NCBI GenBank assembly: GCA_010909165.1
Contig: MU008180.1
Span: forward strand, 433,884 to 497,883
Direction: 5' to 3'
DNA: 64,000 bases
From: Anthoceros angustus
Taxonomy: Eukaryota; Streptophyta; Anthocerotopsida; Anthocerotales; Anthocerotaceae
Below the pieces are notes generated by a model. The model did no database searches. It was not told the origin of the DNA and worked only from the letters and a program-made list of their open reading frames with translations. Made by a program: the position numbers and the translations under genes. Each line of letters begins with the position of its first letter. The first letter of the stretch is position 1. Positions 36,201 to 46,085 of this stretch are shown here, one piece after another.

Positions 36201-36627
36201 GGATAGTACGCTGGTGGTGGCCGAGCTCCGATCAGAGCAAGTTTTGTCAGAAATTGAGGACAAGGGCTCGGAGGCAGCTGTCAAGTCTGACGGTGAGAAC
36301 AGCAACGGTAGCTCTACAACGGGGCTTGCAGGAAATGAGCCGGGAGAGAGGAGCCCATTGGATGAGCTTTGGGAGGGAGCTATAGAGGCTGGATCTGCTG
36401 TTACTCTAGATCAACCGGAGTCCTTAGATCTGGATCAGCTGAAGGAGAAAGCACAAACTCTTTACGTCCCACCCCCTAGACAGGACACTAGACATGCTAA
36501 GGACAAGAGTAGGGTCAAGCAGAAAAAGACGGTCGAAGAACCCAGTCCGATTCCCTTCTCCTCGACAACGGAGAGAGGCCTGCCATTGGATGAGCTAGCA
36601 AAGTTGCTCTCACCCGAAGTAAACTGA
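33289..36627 (+). CDS. CAF1/CAF2: CRS2-associated factor (CAF1/CAF2-like), two CRM domains
   Basis: Exons 33289-35056, 35163-35290, 35370-35595, 35719-35846 and 35938-36627 give 979 aa. The N-terminal ~480 residues are low-complexity with a presequence. A conserved stretch precedes the CRM domains ([28 protein letters not shown]). CRM domain 1 has [27 protein letters not shown] and [12 protein letters not shown] domain 2 has [32 protein letters not shown] and [10 protein letters not shown], the CAF signature. CAF proteins pair with CRS2 (a peptidyl-tRNA hydrolase relative) to splice chloroplast group II introns. The C-terminal ~210 residues are acidic and Ser-rich and unlike the known family tail. 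Start chosen at 33289 because MAMRLGIVC matches the preceding gene's start. A 60-bp tandem duplication spans the stop codon. Confidence 0.92.
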
Positions 36628-36704
36628 TTGTAGCAAGGCATCTCATCGGATGAGCTAGCAAAGTTGCTCTCACCCCATGTAAACTGATTGTAGCAAGGTA
36701 TCTC
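36588..36704. repeat. 60-bp tandem duplication spanning the CAF stop codon
   Basis: ggatgagctagcaaagttgc starts at 36588 and again exactly 60 bp later at 36648. The first copy contains the stop codon at 36625-36627; the second is untranslated and differs at a few bases. Confidence 0.92.
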
Positions 36705-36930
36705 TCTTTGGCGGTTGAACTAGATATTACATTGTAACATGGTTAAAACGCATCTCAACACAGAGCAATCCAGGTGGGGAAGTCCTCCCGGAAACAGGCA
36801 AATTGGGAAGTCAATAGTGACCACAAAAAAGGTGCAGGAAATGTTTCATGATGTACAAAAACCTAAGTCAGGGTGTTACGGCTCATGCCTTGCGATGCCC
36901 CAGAAATTCTAGCTGCGAGCAATCCGTAGA
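36705..36930. other. Convergent 3' flanks
   Basis: No gene is seen; this is the 3' UTR space of the CAF gene and of the ketopantoate hydroxymethyltransferase gene. Confidence 0.5.
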
Positions 36931-38665
36931 CTAAGAATGAGCTGCAGTTGGAGCCTCATCCTGGGTCTTGAATATAGGTTCACCAGCCTCCTCGTCCTTC
37001 AGAGCAGCAGCTTCAGCAGCATCTCGAGCTTCAGATAGGCCCCTCCTTCCAAGCTCATCCAAAAACACTCGTGTGTCCTGACGCTCAATCCGATAAGCAG
37101 TATGGGCTGCAGATGGAAATGTTCCACTTGATACCTCCTCTCGGTACTCAGATAAGGCATCTTGAATGACTTCTCCAACTTTCGCAAATTGTTTACAAAA
37201 TTTGGGAGTGACCTGCATTTGGAGAACTACGACGATCAGATACTTTAAACATACAGCTTCGTTCTTGGCATCTTCAACTTCAGGGTGGGAGGGCAATTAC
37301 CTTCTTGTAATGGGGATGCTGCATCATACCCAGTAGGTCGTGATAAACAAGCACCTGCAGCACATCCAAATAGTTTCTTATAAACTAGACTGTCTTAACA
37401 AATGGCAATTGGACAACGGGCAAGGGCAGCGATGGGAGATGAGACCAAACCTGGCCACTGCAACAAGGCCCTGCACCTATGCCAATCGTAGGGATGCCGA
37501 GGGCAGCCGTTACCGCAGCAGCAACAGGCGATGGGAGACATTCAAGAACAATGGCGAAGCATCCTGCGGCCTGCAATGCCAGAGCATGCTCCAAGACCTG
37601 CATGAACACAGCCACCATCTTGAGAGAAGCTCAGAAATGCACGACACGAAACATGTTTGCTGAAACTTGTTGCGACTGCCTTGCCTGCAAAGCACTTGTG
37701 GCAGTCTTGCCCTGTGGACGAAATCCTCCAAGTATGCTAATGGCCTGCGGTGTGAGACCAACATGCCCCATGACTGCAATGCCAGCTTCTGCAATGGCTT
37801 TGGCAGCTGCCACCCTGGACCCCCCGCCTCCTTCCATCTTGACAGCGTCCATGGATCCCTCCTTCAATAGCCGAGTAGCACTCTCCACAGCCTGAGAAGT
37901 GCTCTGCTCGTAGCTGCCAAAAGGAAGATCACCAACAAGCAGAGGCCGGCGAGCTCCTCGACTCACGGCACGGCAGTGCAGGATCATCTCGTCCAGTGTA
38001 ACAGGCAGAGTAGTATCATGACCATGGACCACCATCCCGACAGAATCCCCAACCAGAAGCACATCCATCCCGGCCTGGTCCACATGCACAGCAGAAGGGT
38101 AATCGTACGCCGTCACCATGGTGATGGGCAGCTTCTTCTGGTACTTGGCAACAATATGCTTCAATGTCACTCTCTTCCATGGAGACACATGCTGAGGTCC
38201 CCCGTACACTGTACTCTCGGGCACATGCGACATATGCCGTCTGCCTTGCTGCTGCTGCTGCAAGACATGCTCCGCCTCCGAATTGGCCACGGCAGCCAGA
38301 GAAGGGCTCCGTGTGTGACCATCATGCAGGAGGCGCACCCCGTCCCAAGACCGGCTTGCCAGAAGCCCTTCCAACGCGCTGCCCCTCATTCGGCGAGATG
38401 CCCGCGCCTGCATCGAGCTGGAACAGCCACAAGATGTTGAACAACGTCCCCCGTACACTGTACTCTCGGGCACATGCGACATATGCCGTCTGCCTTGCTG
38501 CTGCTGCTGCTGCAAGACATGCTCCGCCTCCGAATTGGCCACGGCAGCCAGAGAAGGGCTCCATGTGTGACCATCATGCAGGAGGCGCACCCCGTCCCAA
38601 GACCGGCTTGCCAGCAGCCCTTCCAACACGCTGCTCCTCATTCGGCCAGATGCCCGCGCCTGCAT
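36931..38665 (-). CDS. PANB: 3-methyl-2-oxobutanoate (ketopantoate) hydroxymethyltransferase
   Basis: Exons 38665-37685, 37597-37451, 37354-37301 and 37212-36931 give about 487 aa. The enzyme makes ketopantoate for pantothenate/coenzyme A synthesis; plant forms are mitochondrial. Family motifs are [73 protein letters not shown] and [13 protein letters not shown]. The frame has no ATG upstream of 38665 and ends in a stop, so translation should start at [16 protein letters not shown]. The presequence is present twice because of a 250-bp tandem duplication (listed separately). Intron 1 appears to use a GC donor (CAG|gcaagg at 37685) with the acceptor before VLEHALALQ. The C-terminus is Glu/Ala-rich. 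Confidence 0.93.
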
Positions 38666-38699
38666 CGAGCTGGAACAGCCACCAGATGTTGAACAACGT
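38199..38699. repeat. ~250-bp tandem duplication inside the PANB presequence
   Basis: Copies 38199-38447 and 38448-38699 are over 95 percent identical by eye. The second is 3 nt longer because of one extra CTG/CAG triplet (six versus five glutamines on the coding strand). Each copy encodes a full presequence from MQARAS through [10 protein letters not shown], and the frame is preserved across both. Confidence 0.95.
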
Positions 38700-39128
38700 T
38701 CGCAAGGACCAGAACCGGGTGCAGAGCAGAGCAGAGCAGAGCAGAATGTTGCTTCCACCCGAGACGCTATGGAAGATCAAGCACCCCAAGCCCGCCCGCC
38801 CCCTGAGGCTTCAGAACTGGCGGGGCAACAACCCGAGACAATCAAGCAACAGTGCTGGCAGTAGAAACACAAACAGCTGCGACACGGATCGTGAAGAAGC
38901 TCCGCAGTTAATCGAGAACCAGAACGATGCTCATAAATCTTTATGAGCACGATAAAGCCTTAAGCGAGATTGAAACTGTATGCAGCTGCTACACTGTCTT
39001 GTCTGCGTTACACTACCAGTTCTTCTCTTGCTTTTGAACACATTTGCGCTTGCTCTTCTCTTGCTCCTCTCGTCTCTTCTCTTGCTCTTGCTCTTGCTCT
39101 TCTACACAAGCATTGGGCCAGGCAGCGT
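38700..39128. other. PANB 5' region and downstream flank of small membrane protein gene
   Basis: It contains a short gagca microsatellite at about 38721-38745 and long polypyrimidine tracts (tcttgctct repeats, 39040-39105). No gene is seen. Confidence 0.5.
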
Positions 39129-39723
39129 CTACTCTTCTCGGATCGGGCGATTCCTTCTACCACCGCCAGCACCAACGGGCTGAGGCTCCGACGCCTCCTT
39201 CACAGGCTCCTCCTCTGGCGCAGCCAAGCCTTGCTCTTCCAACCTTTTCCTCTCCTCTTCCCCCTTCTCCCATTCTTGCAACTGGTGCAATGAAAACCAG
39301 TCCCCAGCCAGACAAGCGGTGCGTCAGAAGCCTTGCCTTTCAAATTCCACCAAGCAGGAAACGGGAGCGGGGGGACGCGGGACAGACCTCGGCGTAGTAC
39401 TCGTACTCGATGCGGCCTATCATGAGGCTCACTCCCACCCATACCAGCCCCACAATGCCGAACGGCAGGGCCGACAGGAAGATGATTGTGGAAGCGGATG
39501 CCGAAGCGGTCACCACCAGAGGGCGTCTCTTAGTTCTGCCAGCCTTGTCCAAGCTTCTGCTTCTGCACCTGCCAGCGCCCTGGGCCCAGAGTTTGCCGGT
39601 TCTGACCATCCGGAGGCCCGAGGCCTCAGCCCTGCCCGTGCCTGCCCTCGGGCAGCAGCTCGTCCTCTGTTGTGGCAAGCAGCAGCATCCCTGCACACCT
39701 CCTGCGGCCAAAGCTTGCATCAT
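39129..39723 (-). CDS. Small plastid-type single-pass membrane protein, unrecognised
   Basis: Two exons, 39723-39388 and 39281-39129, join in phase 0 to 162 aa. The first ~70 residues are Cys/Arg/Ser-rich and look like a transit peptide (ending RRPLVVTASASA). One hydrophobic helix follows (IIFLSALPFGIVGLVWVGVS), then a conserved-looking stretch RIEYEYYAELQEWEKGEEEE and an acidic tail. The charged motif directly after the helix crosses the intron cleanly, which supports the join. I do not recognise the family. A thylakoid or envelope location is inferred from the N-terminus only. Confidence 0.65.
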
Positions 39724-40377
39724 CTTGGTTCGGTGTATTCGTCTTGGTTTCGTGTGCTCTCAGTCGCGCAGGAGCTTGCTATGAGAAATCCTTCTACAAC
39801 CTCGCTTCACCTGCGCGGCCAATGTGGGCGGCATCGCTGCGGTTTCTGGACGCTGTTGTGGACGCAGGAGCAATGCACACACTCCGTCATCCCAGTGCTT
39901 TGCTTCCTAAAAGTAGACAGGAGTTTCAGGATCCGGAAGCTGTTTCTAAACGTCAACGTTATCCGTTGCTCACCTGCGGTGGGGAGCTTAGCTTCCAAGC
40001 CTGGCTTTTAAATCAACACACACCCAGCTGTCAGCCGGGATGTGGGTAGATCCTAGATGCCAGAAGCACATACATAAGAGTATCTATCTACAGATCCACT
40101 GCCGACACTACCAACACCCTTTACAGGGAGTCTGACTCCACATCAAGTGCTCACGGACTCTAGGAACTCATTTCTACAACTCTACCAGGGCAACTGATGC
40201 TGACAAAATTTTGTGACACTAGGCTAGGCCTCACCATTCTAGTGCATTACAAAAATGCCTGCAGTCGAAGTTGGAAAGCTCACTGTCCATGAACCGGGAA
40301 TCCGTTGTAGAAGACAGTTCTTGATGCAGGACTGCAGGGGGAATCCACACCCTGCACACACTGCAGGTGAGACAGCT
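39724..40377. other. Intergenic
   Basis: No supported gene. It holds the promoter of the small membrane protein gene and the 3' flank of the ABC transporter gene. Confidence 0.45.
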
Positions 40378-43300
40378 TTACTCTTCTGCCTCGCCGCCAA
40401 GAGCTGCAATGTTGGTGGAGCTGCTAGACCGGGCAGAATATTCGTGAACAAGGGCGGAGAACAAGGAGTGGTGGTTATCCAGGAGCCTGGACGGGCTGTC
40501 AAACTCCTTCACGTGTCCAGCATCCAGAACCAGAACCTTGTCACTGTCCATGACGGTCGGGATGCGGTGGGCGATGCTGACAACAGTGCAGTGGGCAAAT
40601 TCCTCCTTGATGGTTCTCTGGATGATGGCATCTGTCTGCGAGTCGACTGACGCTGTTGCTTCGTCCAGAACTAAGATCCTGCTATGCTTCAAGATGGCAC
40701 GGCCTAGGCAGAACAGCTGCCTCTGACCCATGCTCCAGTTGTCTCCGTTTCCTAGAACCGGGAAATCCAGCTTTTCGTCAGTGTCCCGGACAAGGGGAGC
40801 CAGCTGACACTTCTCGAGGGCCGCCCAGATTTCCGGGTCACTATGTTCTCCCAGAGGATCGATGTTCGATCTGACAGTGCCCTCAAAAAGAGTGGGATCC
40901 TGAGGGATGATGCTGAATTTGCTGCGAAGGTCTTTCAGCCCGATGGTAGAGATATCCAGATCATCGATGAAGACCTTGCCATCAGCAGGCTCAACGAGTC
41001 TGAAAATCGCCAAGATGAGAGTGGATTTGCCGCTTCCAGTCCTACCAACCACTCCAACCTTCTGGCCCCCTTGGATATTCAAGTTGATACCCTTGAGAAC
41101 CAGAGGTGTGTCAGGGCGGTACCGCAAATGCAAATTCTTCAGAACAATGCTACCTCTCTGTGGCCACTCTGGAGCTGGCCTGTGATCCTCAATAATAGCA
41201 GGAGCTTCACTTGGGATGCCACAGTACTGATTGATGCGTTCCACTGAAACCATCTTGTTCTCCAGCTGACAGGCAAGATAAATAACTCCAAACATGCAAC
41301 CGTTAAGTGCGAGACCATAGGACAGGGAGAGTCCCACCTTCTCAGAAGAAATTACGTTCCTACCAATGGTAACCATCAGAAGAGCAGATGCGGACAAGAC
41401 CACAGTTCCAATGAATTCCAAACGATAGCCCAGCCACTCGTTTGCGGCATTGTTGTGAAAATCCATCCTCAGGTTAGAGTTCACCCGCTGCACATTCACC
41501 ACAGAAAACCGCTCTTGCTCCTGGAAGGCTCGGATAGTAGTGAACCCAGAGATAGTTTCAGAGAAGTGGTTGATAACAGGCGATTTCGTCAATGAGTCAA
41601 TGCGGGTGAGCTCCCTCGAGGTTGTAATGAAGTGGCGCTGATACCAGAGGTAAAGGAAAAACAGAGGAACCACAACGAAGATCATCTCCCACGTAACCTG
41701 ACAAATCACCACTATGATTCCAAGAGCTTGAAACCCCTGAGCTAGGACTGTGCCAGCCAGAATGGGTATCAATATATCCACATTTGACTGATCCGTGGAA
41801 AACCTGGTAAGAATTCGTCCGGTGGGAGTTGTGTCAAAGTAAGACATGGGAGCAATCATGATGCTGCTAAGAAGTGAGACAAAGAAGGATTGGGCTGTCA
41901 TAAGGCCTGCAAAGGCCACTGTAACGGATCGCAGCAGCACGAAAAACCCACTCCCAAAAGCAAGTTCTCCGTAAACAGTGATAAAGTGGACTGGATCGAA
42001 GCTTGCAAAATTATCAGCTGCAGTCTGGTCGGCAAGGAAGTAATCACTTGCAATCTGCAACCCTTGCCAGAATGTCTGGAATATTACAAGTGCCACAACG
42101 TGCAGTCCTTTCAGAGCTTTGGTAGCATACAGCCAGTACACTGCTAGACCCACTTGTCCCGTGGCTCTTTCTTCATCCTCGATGAGCTTTGCCTTGCCTT
42201 TCTTCTGGGAAGCTGACTTGCTATCAGACCTGTCCAACTTGCGACTGCCGTGTTTCGAGCTCCCTTGTCTCTCCAACGATCTTGACTTACTCAGGCTCGA
42301 GCCCGAACGAGGCACGCTTGATGGGGACTTTGAAAGAAGAGGCTGCCTCTCTTGGTCTTCAGGTTCATCCTCCTCCTCCCAATCATCACCGGCAGCAACC
42401 AACTCCATAGCCTCATTGTGGGCAGCTATGAGAGCACTGAAGTCAGTTCCTGCTTCCAACAGACTCGCATACCTTCCAGACTGCACAATCTCCCCATCAC
42501 GCATAACAAGAATCAAATCTGCTTCTGGCAAAAACTCTACTTGGTGAGTGACCAGCAAGACTGTCTTTCTGGCGAGGGCTCCCCTCAGACAATGTTGGAA
42601 CAGCTCACTCCCTGTAGTTGCATCCACGGCACTGAACACATCGTCAAGGAAATAGATATCAGCATCCTGGTAGACGGCTCTGGCCAGCTGGATCCGCTGT
42701 TTTTGGCCTCCACTTAAGTTGATTCCTCGCTCACCAATCTCAGTTTGATCACCAAACTCCATCTGAGCAAAGTCAGCCTGCAGAGAACAAACTCGAACAG
42801 TCTCCTGGTACTTGGCTCGGTCCAAGGGTTTACCAAACAGAATGTTGTCCTGAATAGTTGCATTTTGTATCCACGCCGACTGAGCCACATACGCAGTCCT
42901 TCCGTTCACCTTTACCGTACCTGACAGTTTGGGCACCTCTCCAAGTAAAGCCATGAGAAGAGCAGACTTGCCAGAGCCAACCAAACCAACTATGGCAACA
43001 AACGAACCCTGCTCAATATGCAGATTAATGTCCGACAGAGTAGGCCTCTCAGCATCAGGGACCCATTTGAACGCCCCTCCCTGTACCTCCACGGCATACT
43101 TGCTCACGTAAGCAGGCGAACGTTCTATAGCAGTCTCATCAAGTTCATCGCTCGAGATGTAGCGCTGCAGTCGGTCCACAGAGTTGAGGGCCTGCGAGAT
43201 GTTCATCAAAGCCTGGGGAAATAACCTCAACGGTTCTTGCATGATGCGAAAGGTTGAGAGGGCAGTGAAGACCTTAGCAGCAGTCAACTCTGTCCCAAAC

Positions 43301-45024
43301 AAGACACACAGGGCAAAAGTTGCAGTTGACACAGCAAGGGGTGACAACCAAAGCAAGAAGATGTTCACTGACAGCGTGTACATGAACTTGGTCAGCCAGC
43401 CACGTTCCCCTGACCTGACTCCTTCGATCTCGGCTCTGAACTTGTCTTCCCATGCCTGGAGCTTGATGATTTTCATACTGTTCAAAACCTCAGAGGTGAC
43501 GGCTACTCTATGATCCCTCGCTCCCATAATTTCACCAGTGTACCTCCGTTGCAAACTAGCAAAGGAGAAACTGACGACCAAGATAAGGATCATTATCCCA
43601 ATTCCTCCAAAGCATGCCGCACCGATGACAGTGTAGAGAATGACGAGGGCAACGATAGTCTGAAGAGGTAGCAGCCACACATTATGGAGCTGCAAAATGG
43701 AATCGGATATCTGTTGCACATCCACTGACATGTAGTTGACAATCTGCCCTACACCATGAGACTGTCGGGCATGGCTGGAAAGCTTCAAGCCCTTCCGATA
43801 CACAGTCGTGATCAAGGACGAGCGCAGCGTCATCCCCAACTTCTGACTGAAGAAATTGTAGTGGTGAGAGGACACCACTTCGATGTACTTAGCCGCAAAC
43901 AGAATCACAACCAACACAATTCCCTCATACGGGAACAACTCCTTCCCAGATGCATAATCCACAAACTGCGTGATGAGCAACGGACCCACGTACATAACAC
44001 ACAGCTTGAGGAGACACAAAAATCCCGTGAACGCAAAAGCCGGCCAGAAAGTGTAAACAAGGGCCCCTCTCACACTGCGTCTACCCTTCTCACTCTGAAA
44101 CCCAGCCTTGAGCCGGTCATAAAGCTTCTCCGCCTCATCGTCCGGGGCCAGCTGAGGCACATCCTTCAGTTCAAGAGGATGCTCCTTCCCTCTAGCGAGC
44201 AGGGGATTCATCCAAGTGAAAGTCAGCTTGCTGAGAAAGCCTGCGGTGGCGAAGCCCGTGATATCATACTCTCCGAACGAATCAGGATCCTCCACCAGCA
44301 ACGGCTCCTCCAGCCCACCCTCCACCAGGGACAAGCCAGTGGACCCGACACAGGCAATGACAAACAGGAAACCCACCACCGGGAAGGTAGCAATGGCAAC
44401 CACCCCGTCCACCCACAGCTGCGTTATGTGCGGTGCATCCGTCACGAACCGGTACACACTGGTATACAACGCCAGCAACCCGAACACGAAATTCACAACC
44501 CACCACGCCCGCAGAATGGCCGAATGCGTGGTTGCCCGAAACTTCTTCTCGTGCCCCACGATGGCGGCAAAGGTGAGCCAAGCCAGAGCCAGACTCCACG
44601 AAAACACCAGCTCCTGCACCGGGACATCGTACCCTCCCCACCAGCCCAGCCACACCCTCCACACGGCGATGGCCAGGTGAGCCACACCCACCACCGCTGT
44701 GGCAACAATGGTGGTGCTGTACACCGTGCTGGCATGCAGCCGGCGCTTCCCCAAACCCACCCCGTCGGTCCCGTTCTGAAGCGCGGCCTTGGCCGACCGC
44801 ACTGCCACCAGCCGGAACACGGCGTAGAGCAGCACCCCGAGCACGAACAGCAGGTGCACCGCCGCAACCAGCAGATGCTGCGGGCAGAAGGCGAAGAGCG
44901 CGTACTTCACCCACAGCCATACCCTGTAAACCAAGGACGCGTCTCCAGCAATGCCCGGCGCAGGGCAGGCAGTGAGCAGCACCGCGCCCAGCCCCTGACC
45001 GCTCGTCGCAAAATCCATCTCCAT
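40378..45024 (-). CDS. ABCC: ABCC-type (MRP) full-size ABC transporter, intronless
   Basis: A single uninterrupted frame of 1,548 codons; ATG at 45024 (MEMDFA). The order is TMD0 (five helices in the first ~220 residues), linker, TMD1, NBD1, linker, TMD2, NBD2. NBD1: Walker A GLVGSGKS (about 42970), Q-loop AYVAQSAWIQN, signature LSGGQKQR, Walker B IYFLDD. NBD2: Walker A GRTGSGKS (about 41030), Q-loop PQDPTLFEG, degenerate signature WSMGQRQL, Walker B ILVLDEATAS, H-loop SIAHR. Both sites look competent except the usual ABCC signature difference at NBD2. Between the halves is a Ser/Arg/Lys-rich linker (RSGSSLSKSRSLERQ). Plant ABCCs pump glutathione conjugates, folates, phytate or chelated metals, mostly at the tonoplast. 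Plant ABCC genes normally have several introns, so the lack of any is unusual. Confidence 0.95.
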   Translation of the reverse strand: MEMDFATSGQGLGAVLLTACPAPGIAGDASLVYRVWLWVKYALFAFCPQHLLVAAVHLLFVLGVLLYAVFRLVAVRSAKAALQNGTDGVGLGKRRLHASTVYSTTIVATAVVGVAHLAIAVWRVWLGWWGGYDVPVQELVFSWSLALAWLTFAAIVGHEKKFRATTHSAILRAWWVVNFVFGLLALYTSVYRFVTDAPHITQLWVDGVVAIATFPVVGFLFVIACVGSTGLSLVEGGLEEPLLVEDPDSFGEYDITGFATAGFLSKLTFTWMNPLLARGKEHPLELKDVPQLAPDDEAEKLYDRLKAGFQSEKGRRSVRGALVYTFWPAFAFTGFLCLLKLCVMYVGPLLITQFVDYASGKELFPYEGIVLVVILFAAKYIEVVSSHHYNFFSQKLGMTLRSSLITTVYRKGLKLSSHARQSHGVGQIVNYMSVDVQQISDSILQLHNVWLLPLQTIVALVILYTVIGAACFGGIGIMILILVVSFSFASLQRRYTGEIMGARDHRVAVTSEVLNSMKIIKLQAWEDKFRAEIEGVRSGERGWLTKFMYTLSVNIFLLWLSPLAVSTATFALCVLFGTELTAAKVFTALSTFRIMQEPLRLFPQALMNISQALNSVDRLQRYISSDELDETAIERSPAYVSKYAVEVQGGAFKWVPDAERPTLSDINLHIEQGSFVAIVGLVGSGKSALLMALLGEVPKLSGTVKVNGRTAYVAQSAWIQNATIQDNILFGKPLDRAKYQETVRVCSLQADFAQMEFGDQTEIGERGINLSGGQKQRIQLARAVYQDADIYFLDDVFSAVDATTGSELFQHCLRGALARKTVLLVTHQVEFLPEADLILVMRDGEIVQSGRYASLLEAGTDFSALIAAHNEAMELVAAGDDWEEEDEPEDQERQPLLSKSPSSVPRSGSSLSKSRSLERQGSSKHGSRKLDRSDSKSASQKKGKAKLIEDEERATGQVGLAVYWLYATKALKGLHVVALVIFQTFWQGLQIASDYFLADQTAADNFASFDPVHFITVYGELAFGSGFFVLLRSVTVAFAGLMTAQSFFVSLLSSIMIAPMSYFDTTPTGRILTRFSTDQSNVDILIPILAGTVLAQGFQALGIIVVICQVTWEMIFVVVPLFFLYLWYQRHFITTSRELTRIDSLTKSPVINHFSETISGFTTIRAFQEQERFSVVNVQRVNSNLRMDFHNNAANEWLGYRLEFIGTVVLSASALLMVTIGRNVISSEKVGLSLSYGLALNGCMFGVIYLACQLENKMVSVERINQYCGIPSEAPAIIEDHRPAPEWPQRGSIVLKNLHLRYRPDTPLVLKGINLNIQGGQKVGVVGRTGSGKSTLILAIFRLVEPADGKVFIDDLDISTIGLKDLRSKFSIIPQDPTLFEGTVRSNIDPLGEHSDPEIWAALEKCQLAPLVRDTDEKLDFPVLGNGDNWSMGQRQLFCLGRAILKHSRILVLDEATASVDSQTDAIIQRTIKEEFAHCTVVSIAHRIPTVMDSDKVLVLDAGHVKEFDSPSRLLDNHHSLFSALVHEYSARSSSSTNIAALGGEAEE

Positions 45025-45730
45025 CTCCCGCAACCTCAAAGCTCAGCCGGCCCGGGGAAGCGCCTCACAAATTCCACATCCCCCCAGCCTTCCTGCGCCG
45101 CGCTCTGCTGCGGGCACGTGCACGAAGTGCTCACGAACAGGAAATCGAAGTGTCCGCAACGGCAGCGCAGACAGAAACCAGCTCCACCAATCCTCCACAC
45201 CCACCCGGGCCGAGTCGCGACTCGGATTTGAGACGCGGGGGTTGGGCGGTGCGGGGAGCAGGTCACCGCTGCCTCGCGCAGAGCATCGAGGCCTGAGGAA
45301 GAGGAGATGGCGACCCGGTGGCTCCAAGGGTCCTCGATGCAATTCCTGCGCCTTCCGTGGCGCCGGCTGCGGGGGAAGGGAAGCTTCGCTTTCAGCGTCC
45401 GACCCCTCTTCACACCGCGGGTTAGCGGCGCTGCACGTGACAGCGAAGCTCGGCACGTGGCGCCAAGCTTAGCCGCGGCTCGCTCCAATAATTGACTCAG
45501 CAGCAGTCGCCACGTTGTGCGCATTATATCGATGAGGAATCTCATCACCCCGGCTAATGCGCTGAGGGGCAAGTGTTTCCCTTCAGAACGTCAGAAGAAG
45601 AAGAAGGATTTTACTGAAGTGCAATTTGCCGCACGCTATTTCCGTGTACAAATATAATATATTCCATTGGTTACATTTGCCGCACGCCATTTCCCGTCAG
45701 ACCCTTCCCTTCCCTTCCCTGCACACTTGG
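45025..45730. other. Promoter side of the ABCC gene
   Basis: No supported gene. GC-rich to about 45500, then AT-richer with two copies of tttgccgcacgc-atttc (about 45626 and 45677). Confidence 0.4.
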
Positions 45731-46085
45731 AAGCGTCAACCAGAGTGGGAGTCACGGGTGACTTGTGGCAAAGATTCAAGCAATGGGAGTGTGAGGGAGG
45801 GTGGAGCTGGGCAATCGTCGTGGACAGCGTCGACGTGAGAGATCCAAGGACAGAGAGCTCACCTACGGATCTTTGATGACATCGTAGTCAGGCAGCCTCC
45901 CGAGCGTCCACAGGTTCCTAAGATGGCCATGCATCCGGATGGTCGTGCACAAGCTGTTACATGCCGCCGGTTATGCAGTGAAGTGAATCTTCTCTGCTAT
46001 TCGACTGACGAGGAACCCAACTTCCCACCACTGCCCAACCACAAACTGTGATGCGAAACAGTCCAGATGAGCCCTGCCTTCAGTT
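45731..46085 (-). pseudogene. Duplicated fragment of the GCN5 bromodomain exon and flanking introns
   Basis: This matches 51825-52165 of the GCN5 gene in the same orientation, including both introns around exon 11. On the minus strand it reads [11 protein letters not shown] then a stop (tag), where the intact gene has [19 protein letters not shown]. There are further indels. It ends close to the exon 10/intron 10 junction of the source and runs directly into the PPR pseudogene. Confidence 0.85.

Noticed and set aside
43756-45231. 491-codon plus-strand frame over the ABCC gene
   Set aside because: It is antisense to a complete transporter; the composition is Gln/His/Pro-rich as expected for a shadow frame.
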